Made by a program: the position numbers and the translations under genes
Source: JAXGPF01 sp964463985
GTDB lineage: Bacteria > Verrucomicrobiota > Kiritimatiellia > JAAZAB01
Direction: 5' to 3'
Assembly: GCA_964463985.1 (NCBI GenBank)
Contig: CAYXEK010000007.1
Coordinates: 1-64,000 of the forward strand
Length of the DNA: 64,000 bases
Shown: positions 1 to 9,405 of the stretch, piece after piece
How the letters are laid out: each line of letters begins with the position of its first letter
Position numbering within the stretch: position 1 is the stretch's first letter
The notes under the pieces: model-generated
Seen by the model: the letters and a program-made list of their open reading frames with translations, nothing else
What the model was told of the DNA's origin: nothing
Database searches by the model: none

Positions 1-46
1 ATACTTGAGCGAAAATGAAGCAGTAGATTGACAAAACTCATAGAAG

Positions 47-90
47 GGCGGTCAGACCCTGACCGCCTTGGCGCCCAGAGCCTGGGCGCC
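47..90. repeat. Paired palindromes (two 9-3-9 hairpins)
   Basis: Two perfect hairpins stand 2 bases apart: GGCGGTCAG-acc-CTGACCGCC at 47-67 and GGCGCCCAG-agc-CTGGGCGCC at 70-90. They lie downstream of the stop codon of the minus-strand gene that ends at 169. A related pair is present at 40669-40721, where the second stem has a different but still complementary sequence, so this is a dispersed repeat rather than chance. It may act as a transcription terminator or RNA stabiliser, but there is no T-run. No gene is visible in bases 1-168. Confidence 0.7.
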
Positions 91-168
91 CTACCGATGC
101 GAGATTGCCCACAATCAATGTCTTTATTATTTTGAGACCCTTAATAATTCCGTCTCTGCCCCCTGTTT

Positions 169-2340
169 TTAAACCGGCGCAATCAACTCGCCGCAGCCGG
201 CATCTTCAACCCGCAGGCGGCGGACCGCCGCCGTATCGCCGCCGGCGATTTTGGCGCGGCGGAATTTCTCCGGCAGATAGACGAACAGATGTCCGGGCCG
301 CCGCGCGCGGAGGCCCCGGCAGATCAGAGCCTGCCGCCGCGGATCGTATTCCACGGCCTCGAATTCCATCCCGCCCTGGGTAATGTGCCAATCCGTCCCC
401 ACCAGTTGGGGCACATCCCGGACCGCCCGGATGCCAATGACGCGGCAATGTCCCGCGGGTAGACCGGACACCCGGTACCCGCCGGCATGGATGCCGAGAT
501 ATGCGCCGGCCCAGAAATCAAACAGGTGATAATCCCGGCCGGCATCCAGGCCAAACGCGGCGAAATCCACGGTATAATCGCGCGGGCGCGCCAGGGGATG
601 GGCATTGATCACGCCGGCCACATGCCAGGTCTCGCCGGCATTCGCCACCGGCAGATCCAGCAACGCCGGATATTCATTTTCGAAAAAATCCACCGTGCGC
701 GCTCCCGCGGAATAGGGCGGCAATACCTTGCTCAACACTGCAATCTGCGCCGGCGGCAGCGCCGGCAGATGGTCGCCCAGGATCGCCAGTCCGTTGGTCA
801 ACCCCACCACGGAAGCCCAGGTCACGGCCTCGGCCGGACTGAGTTCGGAGCAGTCGCCCGCCAGGCGCACGGACAGGTAATCCGGGTCGTTCGCCCACCA
901 GCGCCGGTGGAGGAAGGCGAAATTCATGGCGGAATTTACGCCGCGCCGGAGATATCCCGACCCGGGGTAACGATCGCGCTCGCCGTGATGCTTGTCAATC
1001 AACTTGGCATCCCACCGCGCGCCAATATCTCCGCCGATGCGCATGGCGTCGGTCAGCCCGGCGGAAATCCCGTAAAGACAGCCATTGAGCAGGTAGGTTT
1101 CATCGCCCAGGCCGGCGCGGAACGATTCCAGCCCCTGGCGCATGGCCTGGATTTTAGTCACGCCCGGGTCCGCCAGCACCCCCGCGGCGGACATCGGCTG
1201 CACATTGGCCCCGTCCAGCTTGACGTATTCGAAGCCGTACTCCCGGACGGACGCGCCCAACTGCCGCACCCACTCCCGCGCCGCCGGGATGCTGCAATCC
1301 AGGATGTACACCTGCTTGACCGCGTAACCGCTGACCGCCACCGGACGGCTGTCGCGGTCCCGGATGACCCAGTCCGGGTGTTCCCGATACAGGCGGCTGG
1401 CTTCAGCCGCCAGAAACGGGCAAAGCCAGAGACCCGGCTTGAATCCCTGTTGTCTGATTTCCCCGGCCAGCCAGCGCAGGCCGTGCGGGAATTTTTCGTT
1501 AGTCTCCAGCCAATCGCCCTCGCACCGCTGGAACCCGTGGTCGAGTTGGATGTATTCCACCGGAATTTGTTCGCGGTGCGCCGCCAGCCAGCGCATGTTT
1601 TCCAGCACGTCGTCCTCGGTAATGTGAGAGTGGAAATAATCCCACGAACCCCAGCCGGTGGCCACGCGCGTCATACGGCGCGGGGAAACATTTTGATTCC
1701 GCGCCACCATCCCGGTATATTCATCCAAGGCTTTGGCGGGGGCATCGGCCGCGTTGACATACAGCGGCACGGTTTCCACTTGCGCGCCCGGCGCCAGCGG
1801 GAGACGGTCAAACCCGCAGGCGGCGCGCAGGTAATCCAGGCTGTAAACCGCCTCGTCGAAATGCAGCCGGAACATGCCATGCTGCCGGCCGAACCGCAGG
1901 AATCCCAGCGTCAGGTATTTCCGGTTTCGCCGGTCGCCCACCACCATGTAATCGGCCAGGTAAAAATCATTCTTGATCGCATCGACGCGCCAAACGCCAA
2001 GATCGTAAATCCCGCTGCCATCCGTCCCTACGTCGGCAATGCCAAACACCGTCCAGGCCGGCGGCATGCTGCCGAATTCCAGCCGGCCGCCCCATTCCGC
2101 GTCAATGGAGAGCGGCGTAATTTCGCGCAGCGTCAGCGGCCGGCCGCTGACATTCCGCACCGCCGCGCGGACCAGCCAGCAGCCGGGACGCACCTGCTCC
2201 ACCCGGGATGTAACTTCCACCGGCGCGCCCGGCGCGCCGGCGCATACCCGCAGGATGACTCCCTCGGCATCCTGCACCACGGCTTCCGCCGACGCGCGTT
2301 GAATGATATCCGTCGCCAGTTCCAGGTGTTTGATTTGCAT
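169..2340 (-). CDS. GH36-like alpha-galactosidase (melibiase family)
   Basis: A 723-residue protein with the layout of a clan GH-D retaining glycosidase: an N-terminal beta-sandwich (about 1-215), a TIM barrel (about 225-570) and a C-terminal beta domain. In the barrel YIQLDHGFQ, GLWLCPFLA and EYVKLDGAN are GH36-type strand ends. D376 of KLD fits the catalytic nucleophile and D438 of RIGGDIG fits the acid/base (family knowledge). No signal peptide is visible, so the enzyme is probably cytoplasmic and cleaves imported alpha-galactosides or related sugars. It is the last gene of the minus-strand block and starts 24 bases downstream of the neighbouring stop codon. The substrate could be another alpha-linked sugar, since the motifs deviate from classical melibiases. 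Confidence 0.85.
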   Translation of the reverse strand: MQIKHLELATDIIQRASAEAVVQDAEGVILRVCAGAPGAPVEVTSRVEQVRPGCWLVRAAVRNVSGRPLTLREITPLSIDAEWGGRLEFGSMPPAWTVFGIADVGTDGSGIYDLGVWRVDAIKNDFYLADYMVVGDRRNRKYLTLGFLRFGRQHGMFRLHFDEAVYSLDYLRAACGFDRLPLAPGAQVETVPLYVNAADAPAKALDEYTGMVARNQNVSPRRMTRVATGWGSWDYFHSHITEDDVLENMRWLAAHREQIPVEYIQLDHGFQRCEGDWLETNEKFPHGLRWLAGEIRQQGFKPGLWLCPFLAAEASRLYREHPDWVIRDRDSRPVAVSGYAVKQVYILDCSIPAAREWVRQLGASVREYGFEYVKLDGANVQPMSAAGVLADPGVTKIQAMRQGLESFRAGLGDETYLLNGCLYGISAGLTDAMRIGGDIGARWDAKLIDKHHGERDRYPGSGYLRRGVNSAMNFAFLHRRWWANDPDYLSVRLAGDCSELSPAEAVTWASVVGLTNGLAILGDHLPALPPAQIAVLSKVLPPYSAGARTVDFFENEYPALLDLPVANAGETWHVAGVINAHPLARPRDYTVDFAAFGLDAGRDYHLFDFWAGAYLGIHAGGYRVSGLPAGHCRVIGIRAVRDVPQLVGTDWHITQGGMEFEAVEYDPRRQALICRGLRARRPGHLFVYLPEKFRRAKIAGGDTAAVRRLRVEDAGCGELIAPV

Positions 2341-2364
2341 GTTATGTTTGAGATGTTGCCGGAG

Positions 2365-4806
2365 TCAGAGTTGCACATCGGCAAACTCCACCACCCGGAT
2401 TTCGCCGGCGGGGACGGTCACCCGCACTTGCACCCGGCCGTTTTTCGTCCCCAACTGTTCCAGCGGCGCGCCGCGCAGCACTTCCCGGGCCCGCGCGCCG
2501 GCCGGCGCGGTGAGCGTCACCGGGGCGGCGTAAGTTCCCAGGAAAAATTCGGTCTGATCCTTGGGATGCTTGATCACGCCTTCGTTATTGATCAACACCG
2601 CCATCCAGCGCCCGTCCGCCGTGCGGTTCAGCATGAACTGGCAATTGCCCTGGAACTTGACCGGCAGGACTTCATCCTGAATCCTGACCAGCAAATCCTC
2701 CACGATCGGCGCCGGGGTTTTCCGGTCGCGCGCCAGCAGGTAGCGCGGCGCCGTCACTACCACGTGCCCCTGCCCTACGCGGTGCCGCGTCGCCAGCGGG
2801 AGGTCCGGTTTGCCGGCCATGACCGTCTCCGCGCCCTGCAGGGTCAACGGCAGAATTTCCAGGTTGTCAGCCGGCACCGCGTTTGTTCCCACCGTCACCC
2901 CCAGAAACGCCGGGTCGGCCATCTCGCCGCGGCACTGGACGCTGTTGATGACCAGTGTGCCGCCCGCGCGCACGTACTGCTTCACGCGCGCCGCCAGTTC
3001 CGGGGTCCAGTGAATTTCGCCCAACGGCATGGCCACGGCATATTTGTCCAGGTGTTCCTGCTTGATCACGCCGCCCTGGCTGGTCGGATTGGCGAAAAAG
3101 ATATCGCAGCAATCGCCCAGCCGGGAATTGCGGATATTCCAGGCGAATGGCTCGTAAAACGCGACCCCTTTAAAATCGCCCGCCGAATCCACAAAACGAT
3201 CCACCGCCCGCACCGCGTGTTCGATCATATAATCGCCGTCTTCCATTTCCAGGTAATCCCAGATTTTCCAGTCGAGATTGCCGGCCCAGCCCCGCCGGCC
3301 GCCGCGGCCGTGGCGCAAGTCCACCAGGAACAGGATCGGGGTGTAACTCGTCCCGCGCGCCCCTTCGGGCTTGCGCGACCATTCGTGCAATTCCTTCAGC
3401 GTCGCGCCATGGTGGCTTAAACGGTATCCCTTTTCCCCCTCGTCCTGGGCCACCACGGTGTTTTCCGAGGCTTCCGGCTCGATAAACGTCGCTCCCTGGT
3501 AATAAGCGCTGAAGTATTCCCGGCGGATTTGCGTCGCGGACTTACCCTCGCCCGTCCGGCTGGGGCGCGGATGCGCGTAACTGGCGAAAGACGTCACGTA
3601 TAACTGCCACGGGCGTCCGTATTGCCGGCCGGCGCTGCGCGTGAACAGGATACAGGCGCGGGTCGGCAGATTGGGGTGCATGCCTGAAACCGACATGGCC
3701 AGGGTTTTGGCGCCCCATTCCGCGGCGTATTGCGGCCAGGTGATGTTGCCGCTCATGGCGTAAACGCTTCCATGGAACAAGCTTTGCTGGTATTTGAAGT
3801 AAGCCATGACTTTTTCATAGGCATCCGCGCGGTTGGTGTAGGCGGGCAAATATTTATCCAGCATACCTTTTCCGCGCATGACCCGCAGGTTGCTGTCCCA
3901 CTCCGGCAGCGGAAAGCCCAGAAAGGTTTTATCGTATTTGGCCAAAAACGCCGAAAACGATTCCGCGTCGAATTGTTCCGGCTGCAAGCCCAGCAGGTTG
4001 CCGGCGCCGGCGCGCCAGGGGCGGCACCGGAAGGCAAAAGGGTACTTATCCATCAAATCGCACTCGGGCAGGCTCTCCGGACGTAAAACCAACTGCCGGA
4101 GATGCGAGGTCAACTTGACCCGCCACTCGGCGGCTGAGATGGGGGCGGCCAGCGCCAGCGTCAATTGATCCTTTTCAATCTGGAGTTTGCCGGAAGCCGC
4201 CTGCCATGCATTGCCGACGCGCGCCCAGGCCTCCAGTTTCGCGATCACCGCCGCGCCGCGAATGCCGGTGCGGCAAGCAATCCGGTCAACCGGCTGCGCC
4301 CGCGCCAGACGCACTTCCAGGGCGGCGCGCATCGGCTGATTGCGCAAATCGTCATTGAACTGGTCGCCCCGCGCCACAAACCAGGCGTCGGGATCGCCGG
4401 CGGTCAGCGCCGCGGGGTGAAAAAACGCCACATCCGCGTCGCTCTCCGCCGGCAGGGGCTGCACCGCCGCCCCGGCCGCCGCGTTGACGCCGCCCGCGGC
4501 GCGGAATTCCAGCGCCTGCGCGGCGATCTGCCGGTGCAGACCATGGCGCTGCAAGAGGCCGCCGTAAGAATCAATCCGGATCACGGCCAAGCCGGATTCG
4601 CGGATGAATTCTTCATCCTTGACGCCGTCGTACCCGCGCAGCGGCGGGGCCAGCATGATCCAGAAATCGCGGCCGGCAAATTCCGGCGCCGGCCATTCAG
4701 CCGCCGCCGCGCGCAGCGGCTGCGCCACCAGGTTAAGCTGCTCCGCCGTCCGCGCCGCCGGCGCGGCCATCGTCAAAACCGCCAGGATTGAAACCATAGT
4801 GCGCAT
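2365..4806 (-). CDS. Large secreted protein, putative glycosidase-associated, with GATase-like domain
   Basis: About 813 residues. I prefer the ATG at 4806 (MRTMVSILAVLTMAAPAARTA, a normal signal peptide) because GAGGC precedes it; an in-frame ATG at 4836 would add ten residues and has no clear ribosome-binding site. The middle contains tryptophan- and tyrosine-rich barrel-like sequence. Around residues 610-650 the stretch TPELAARVKQYVRAGGTLVINS resembles the class I glutamine-amidotransferase-like (trimerisation) domain of GH42-type beta-galactosidases, followed by a small beta domain. I cannot place it in a named GH family. The context of carbohydrate genes suggests a polysaccharide-active or binding role (inference). 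Confidence 0.8.
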   Translation of the reverse strand: MRTMVSILAVLTMAAPAARTAEQLNLVAQPLRAAAAEWPAPEFAGRDFWIMLAPPLRGYDGVKDEEFIRESGLAVIRIDSYGGLLQRHGLHRQIAAQALEFRAAGGVNAAAGAAVQPLPAESDADVAFFHPAALTAGDPDAWFVARGDQFNDDLRNQPMRAALEVRLARAQPVDRIACRTGIRGAAVIAKLEAWARVGNAWQAASGKLQIEKDQLTLALAAPISAAEWRVKLTSHLRQLVLRPESLPECDLMDKYPFAFRCRPWRAGAGNLLGLQPEQFDAESFSAFLAKYDKTFLGFPLPEWDSNLRVMRGKGMLDKYLPAYTNRADAYEKVMAYFKYQQSLFHGSVYAMSGNITWPQYAAEWGAKTLAMSVSGMHPNLPTRACILFTRSAGRQYGRPWQLYVTSFASYAHPRPSRTGEGKSATQIRREYFSAYYQGATFIEPEASENTVVAQDEGEKGYRLSHHGATLKELHEWSRKPEGARGTSYTPILFLVDLRHGRGGRRGWAGNLDWKIWDYLEMEDGDYMIEHAVRAVDRFVDSAGDFKGVAFYEPFAWNIRNSRLGDCCDIFFANPTSQGGVIKQEHLDKYAVAMPLGEIHWTPELAARVKQYVRAGGTLVINSVQCRGEMADPAFLGVTVGTNAVPADNLEILPLTLQGAETVMAGKPDLPLATRHRVGQGHVVVTAPRYLLARDRKTPAPIVEDLLVRIQDEVLPVKFQGNCQFMLNRTADGRWMAVLINNEGVIKHPKDQTEFFLGTYAAPVTLTAPAGARAREVLRGAPLEQLGTKNGRVQVRVTVPAGEIRVVEFADVQL

Positions 4807-4841
4807 GGCTGCCTCGTAGCATGTGAATTTTTTCATTGGAT

Positions 4842-5756
4842 TTACCGGTATTGTTGCCGCCCCGCCGCGTATGCCGCCGCCGCCTCCGCCGCCGTCGGCA
4901 TCCGGTTGAACAACTTGACTTCGCCCATCAACCCTTTATACGGCAGCATCACGTTAAACACCGGGCTTTGGGCGCCGAGGTAAAAGAGCGCATAATTCGC
5001 CATTTTTTCATAGGAAGGCCAGCGCACCTGGCTGATCAGATAAGGGCCGCGTTCCCGGGCCACTTCCACACCGTTGACATACATGCGCGCGAACACATCG
5101 TCATATCCCAGCAGCAAATGCGTCCAAGCTCCTTCAGCGATTTCGGGGCCGACGATCCAATTGGGATTGAGATTGGAAACCAGCCCCTGCCACCGGTTGC
5201 TGTTGATCATCAGGAAAAACACCCCGCCGTACATCACCACGCATTTCCGCTCAGGTTCCGGCTGGGCCACCCCGCCGTCCACCGGCTTCACCCAGACGGA
5301 CACCGCCATCTGGCGGGTCTTATCCTCCGCCGGGTTGTCGTGGCTGACCATTTTCATGGTGCGCAGGAAATTACGGATCGGCAAACGCCCGTAGGAAAAA
5401 CCGGCTATGTCGCCGCCCTTATGCTGGAATCCAGGCAGCATCGGCCGGGCGGCATCCAGGCCGGCGGGATAGCGGCCGCCGAATTGCAGGGCATGGGCGC
5501 CCCCGGCCAGCGGCGCCCATTCCACGCCGAACAATTCACCGTCGCCGACCAGCCCGGTCTGGTCGTGAATAATGTATCCCTGCCCTTCGTGCATTGGCCA
5601 ATGGCCGATCAAGCCGCCGGGCGCTGCCGCCTCGTCCGCGCGCGCCCCCGCCGCCATGGACGCAATGGCCGCCGCCAGCCAGAAGCCTCGTCCCGCGCAG
5701 CACCAGCGTTGCATCCCGCGCAAAAGTCCGCGCTCGTTAGCTCTTCGTTCCGACAT
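4842..5756 (-). CDS. Secreted LamG/concanavalin A-like lectin-domain protein
   Basis: About 304 residues. The start at 5756 (MSERRANERGLL) is chosen because GGAGGT stands 5 bases before it; the open frame extends to 5822 but without a ribosome-binding site. A signal peptide ends near GFWLAAAIASMAAGARA. The rest is a single jelly-roll of the LamG type: LIGHWPMHEGQG opens it, VSVWVKP and WTHLLLGYDDVFARMYVNGVEV are typical strands, and GLMGEVKLFNRMPTAAE closes it. Such domains bind glycans or attach to enzymes; there is no catalytic domain. It sits between two large carbohydrate-related genes on the same strand, 62 bases after the heparinase-propeller gene, so it is probably cotranscribed. Confidence 0.83.
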   Translation of the reverse strand: MSERRANERGLLRGMQRWCCAGRGFWLAAAIASMAAGARADEAAAPGGLIGHWPMHEGQGYIIHDQTGLVGDGELFGVEWAPLAGGAHALQFGGRYPAGLDAARPMLPGFQHKGGDIAGFSYGRLPIRNFLRTMKMVSHDNPAEDKTRQMAVSVWVKPVDGGVAQPEPERKCVVMYGGVFFLMINSNRWQGLVSNLNPNWIVGPEIAEGAWTHLLLGYDDVFARMYVNGVEVARERGPYLISQVRWPSYEKMANYALFYLGAQSPVFNVMLPYKGLMGEVKLFNRMPTAAEAAAAYAAGRQQYR

Positions 5757-5818
5757 GCCGCACCTCCGTTGCATTGCTTTTTGCCGCTCCCGCCGCATGG
5801 TACAATTACCGCCGTCCT

Positions 5819-8800
5819 TCAATCAATTTCCAGACGGTATAACCTGCCCGCGCTCCAGCCCCAGGGCGCGGCGTTATCCCCAGCCGCCAGCAGTCGCAAG
5901 CCCGGACAAGCCGCCTGCCCGAGCGCTTCGCCGGACAGATTTAAAACATGGACAGTCCCCGCCTGGTCAGAGGCCAGCAAGGCCACCCCGGCGCGCACGA
6001 ATTGCGTGACCGGCGCCGGCAACAGCCGATGCCAAAGCCTTTGTCCTTCCAGATCGTGCGCCGCCACAAATCCCAGCCTGGTGGCGGCAAATATCCGTTC
6101 GGCGCCGGCATCAAAAGCCACGCCGGCCGCTTCGCCGCCCAGGCTGCTTTCCCACATCCGGCAACCGCTGAATCGCCGGGGGTCATCCGCCGGCGCATGC
6201 TTCGGAATATGCGCCTTGATGGGATAGGGCGACAAATCGTCCAGCCGCGCCAGGTCGAATAATTGCAGGCTTGGATCGCAGGTCGCGGCGGCGGCGACCA
6301 AAACACGTTTTCCGATGGCCGCCGCCGCGATTGCTGAACAAGCGGCGCCTACCGGCGTCAGGGAAGGCGGCGCGGCCACAAATCCGCCATCCAGATCAAG
6401 CAACAGCAAATGCGCGCGATACGCCTGCAAGGAAGCCGCCACCAGAATACGCCGGGCATCGGATTGACCATAACGTACAATCCGCAAGTGTCCCGGCAGG
6501 CCGAGGCTGGGAAACAGGACATGCCAGGTTTCGCGTCCCTCCTGGTCGTAGAAATGCACATAGCCGTCGCCGGTGCCGACCACGAAACATGCCTGGCCGG
6601 CATGGCGCAAGCCAACACCCGCAACCACCCCGGCGCTGGGCGATTGCCACCAGGGCCAGGCCGTCTCGCGGTACGGGAATTCAAACTGCCTGATTTTTTC
6701 ACCGGCGCCGGTGCCGATCCAGATTCCCCGCTCGCCGAATCCGGCGAGGACGTTTTGCAATGCACCGCCTTCGACATACCCGGCGACACAGCGCACCGGT
6801 CCGGCCACGTGCGCATGCCATACCGGTTTGCCCGATGAATCCAAGCGGATGATCCCGCCCTGTTCCGTGCCGGCCAGCATGCCGTCCGCCGCCGGTTGCA
6901 GGCAGGTTATCGGGCTTCCCGCGCTAAAAACGGGAGTAAGGCGAATCTTTCCGAGGCCGGCGGCATCTGCCTGCGCGGGACGGACTGCCGGCCGGTCATG
7001 CCGGGGCGCGGACGCCCCGGCTCCATCGGGAACAATCGCGGCATATGCTTGTTCCGGCCAATCGCGCAAAATCCAGGGTGTTTTACCGCCGGCAACCGTC
7101 AACTTGCCGTCGGTCACCTGGAGCCGTAACTCCGGCTCCTCCGGCCCGCGGATTTGCGCGATATGCGCCAGCTTCAGCACACCGCCCGCACGCACCGCGC
7201 CTCCCATCCGCGTCCGGCACTCGGTGAGCGCATAGGACTGGTTGTGATACCGTTCCTCCCAAACCCGGCGCCCGGCTTCCGTCTCGCCCCAGGTTTTGTC
7301 GGGCGCGACCGACGCGGTCATCCTCGCGCCTTCCGCCGGCAGGCCGGCCAGATGAAAATCAACGCGCGCGCCGCCCGGCGCCTGGCAGCACCAGCGCAAA
7401 AAGCGGCCTGCCAGGGACGCCTGGCCGGGGACACGGAATATGGCTTCGGCCGCGTAATCGCCGGCCACGCGCGCAGCGATGGTGTCGCACACCACCAGGA
7501 CGCCACCGGGACGCAGGTAAATTTCACGCGTCCAGTCCGCGCCGCCATAATCCGGCAAGGTCATCCGCAAATATGCCGCGCCGTCCGCCCCGTATTCCCG
7601 CGCTTCCAGCCGCGCATATTCCGGCGATGGCCCGATTTCAGCATCGCGCACGATGATCATGTCGGTATTCAGCCCGTTTTCCATGTTCGCGCCGACCAGG
7701 CACGACACGCCGAACCGGGCATAATCCAGGATGCCGCAGGCATCGTTGAACGAATGCCCGCCGCCGGTGATGCCGTCCAGCAGCAGATAGTCATCGTCGC
7801 GCCGCCAGCCGGCGCGCACAGCGATCTTGTCAAAACATTGCGCCAGCGGCACGTCAGGCGGCGGCTGGTTAAGATATTCAGCAACATTCGGCGGATAGCT
7901 GGCGTATTTATTGTAATATGCCGGGTCCACGGGAATCACGGTGATGCCGATCTGGCCGCGCGGTTCGACCGGCGCCACGCCATTGTCAAACGCCCGCAGA
8001 AACCCCACCGGCGCCCGCCAGGTCAGGCGCCGGTGCAGCGGCGCCAATTCATGCACAAAACGGTAGCGGCCGTCATTGAACCAGGCGGCCGCGGTGCGCA
8101 AAGTCGGCCCGGGAAACTGCCGGTACAAATCCGAATGACCCGCGGACGGCATCCAGCCGTCGTTATTGACGATCGCAAGCGCGCATTCGGCGGCGGCGCG
8201 CGCGCCGCCCTCGTTGTAAAACCGGTGCCCGGGATCAATCAGGCCATAAAGCACAATGGCCGGTTGGGATAAAAACCAGTCATGGCACAAGCCGTCGCAG
8301 CCATCCTTCCAACTCGACCGCAGGTTGGCGTAAGTCTGATCCGCAATGCGCCGCCATTTCTGCGGTTCCGTCAATCCGGGAAACCGCGCCTTGAAAAACT
8401 CCGAGACATACACCAGCGCCAGCGCGGGAATCAATTCATGGTTGCTGCGCGGCGTGGCCGGGCCATTGCTCGCGCGGGCTTGATTGACAATCGCGTATCC
8501 CTCCGGCCCTTCCGCCCAGTCATGGATATACCTGTAAATCAACGCCCGGTCATCCGGTGTAAACGCACCCATCAATTCACAAAGCATGAACGGCAGGAAT
8601 TTATTCAGGCTGGGCAGATGCATGCATTTCAGGGTCAGATATTTCCGCCAGACCGCGTGGTATTCGGCGCCCAGTTGTTCCTCACCGGTCAGATAGTATA
8701 AAAATCCTTTCCAGTCAGCATTGGTCAGCCCGCGGTCCATGAAGATCTCATCGGGATTCAGGCGCGCTTCCCGGATTTCACGGACATGGTCATCAGCCAT

Positions 8801-9256
8801 CGGCAACCGCGCGGCATTGATATCGAAGGCTTTAGCAGCCGGCGCCGCCAGCATGCGCAGGGCATGTTCCACTGCCGCCGCTGCGCCGGCCGCATCGCTG
8901 TAACCGACCAGCAGTCCGTCATGACCGCTGCCGAATGGATTCGTCAGGCGCCGGACTTCATGCCCGCCCGGCCCGGGATACCAGAGGTCCGTCGCGCACA
9001 GGAACCGGAAATACAGATCGCGCACGGCAGCGCTGTCGGCCAGGTTGCCGGCCATTATGACCGGACCCGGCGCGCGCGCCAGCGCGTCCGGCGGCGGATC
9101 TTCCAGAACGTCCACGCGCGCGGCCAAACGGCGCAAGGCATCGCCCATCCGGCGCGCCGCTGCCCGGCCATGATCCGAACGCGGCGCAGCAACGGTCAGG
9201 GGCGCCGCGTTCCAATCCGGCGCCGCCGGCGATTGCCGGCAAAATTCTATAAACAC
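5819..9256 (-). CDS. Heparinase II/III-like lyase fused to a C-terminal beta-propeller
   Basis: A 1145-residue two-part protein. Residues about 1-400 are an alpha-helical toroid-like region, and about 400-740 a beta-sheet domain with the heparinase-like stretch GGGHSFNDACGILDYARFG near residue 505 and MENGLNTD just after it, as in uronic-acid polysaccharide lyases. From about residue 770 the sequence changes to repeating strands (GMLAGTEQGGIIRLDSSGK, VVGTGDGYVHFYDQEGRETW, FAATRLGFVAAHDLEGQ), a PQQ/WD-like propeller. No signal peptide is visible, which is odd for a lyase of this kind. The propeller may bind substrate or a partner (inference). The order of domains and lack of a frameshift between them make a genuine fusion likely. 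Confidence 0.82.
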   Translation of the reverse strand: MFIEFCRQSPAAPDWNAAPLTVAAPRSDHGRAAARRMGDALRRLAARVDVLEDPPPDALARAPGPVIMAGNLADSAAVRDLYFRFLCATDLWYPGPGGHEVRRLTNPFGSGHDGLLVGYSDAAGAAAAVEHALRMLAAPAAKAFDINAARLPMADDHVREIREARLNPDEIFMDRGLTNADWKGFLYYLTGEEQLGAEYHAVWRKYLTLKCMHLPSLNKFLPFMLCELMGAFTPDDRALIYRYIHDWAEGPEGYAIVNQARASNGPATPRSNHELIPALALVYVSEFFKARFPGLTEPQKWRRIADQTYANLRSSWKDGCDGLCHDWFLSQPAIVLYGLIDPGHRFYNEGGARAAAECALAIVNNDGWMPSAGHSDLYRQFPGPTLRTAAAWFNDGRYRFVHELAPLHRRLTWRAPVGFLRAFDNGVAPVEPRGQIGITVIPVDPAYYNKYASYPPNVAEYLNQPPPDVPLAQCFDKIAVRAGWRRDDDYLLLDGITGGGHSFNDACGILDYARFGVSCLVGANMENGLNTDMIIVRDAEIGPSPEYARLEAREYGADGAAYLRMTLPDYGGADWTREIYLRPGGVLVVCDTIAARVAGDYAAEAIFRVPGQASLAGRFLRWCCQAPGGARVDFHLAGLPAEGARMTASVAPDKTWGETEAGRRVWEERYHNQSYALTECRTRMGGAVRAGGVLKLAHIAQIRGPEEPELRLQVTDGKLTVAGGKTPWILRDWPEQAYAAIVPDGAGASAPRHDRPAVRPAQADAAGLGKIRLTPVFSAGSPITCLQPAADGMLAGTEQGGIIRLDSSGKPVWHAHVAGPVRCVAGYVEGGALQNVLAGFGERGIWIGTGAGEKIRQFEFPYRETAWPWWQSPSAGVVAGVGLRHAGQACFVVGTGDGYVHFYDQEGRETWHVLFPSLGLPGHLRIVRYGQSDARRILVAASLQAYRAHLLLLDLDGGFVAAPPSLTPVGAACSAIAAAAIGKRVLVAAAATCDPSLQLFDLARLDDLSPYPIKAHIPKHAPADDPRRFSGCRMWESSLGGEAAGVAFDAGAERIFAATRLGFVAAHDLEGQRLWHRLLPAPVTQFVRAGVALLASDQAGTVHVLNLSGEALGQAACPGLRLLAAGDNAAPWGWSAGRLYRLEID

Positions 9257-9308
9257 ATTGGCCTCCCGGCCGCATGGCCGCTCAGCGCGTCCTTCATGCC
9301 AGCCATAA

Positions 9309-9335
9309 TTTATAAATTAGTATATACTATTTCAA
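9309..9335 (-). promoter_or_regulatory. Promoter with palindromic operator upstream of the heparinase-propeller gene
   Basis: Read on the minus strand: TTGAAA (9330-9335), 15 bases, TATAAA (9309-9314). The spacer contains the perfect palindrome TAGTATATACTA (9318-9329), the usual place for a repressor site. The surrounding AT-rich gap (9257-9405) holds no gene. A related half site TAGTATA occurs upstream of the GntR-type regulator at 24939-24945. Confidence 0.55.
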
Positions 9336-9405
9336 TTAATCCGCAATATTTTTCCGCAGGCCGAACAAACCTTTTTTATTCCAGCGTTGCCGGGCGGGCG
9401 GCGGA

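Noticed and set aside
487..3420. 977-codon plus-strand open frame
   Set aside because: It is the complement of the GH36-like and following genes; its product is low-complexity, rich in H, R, P and Q, and spans a gene boundary without any domain.
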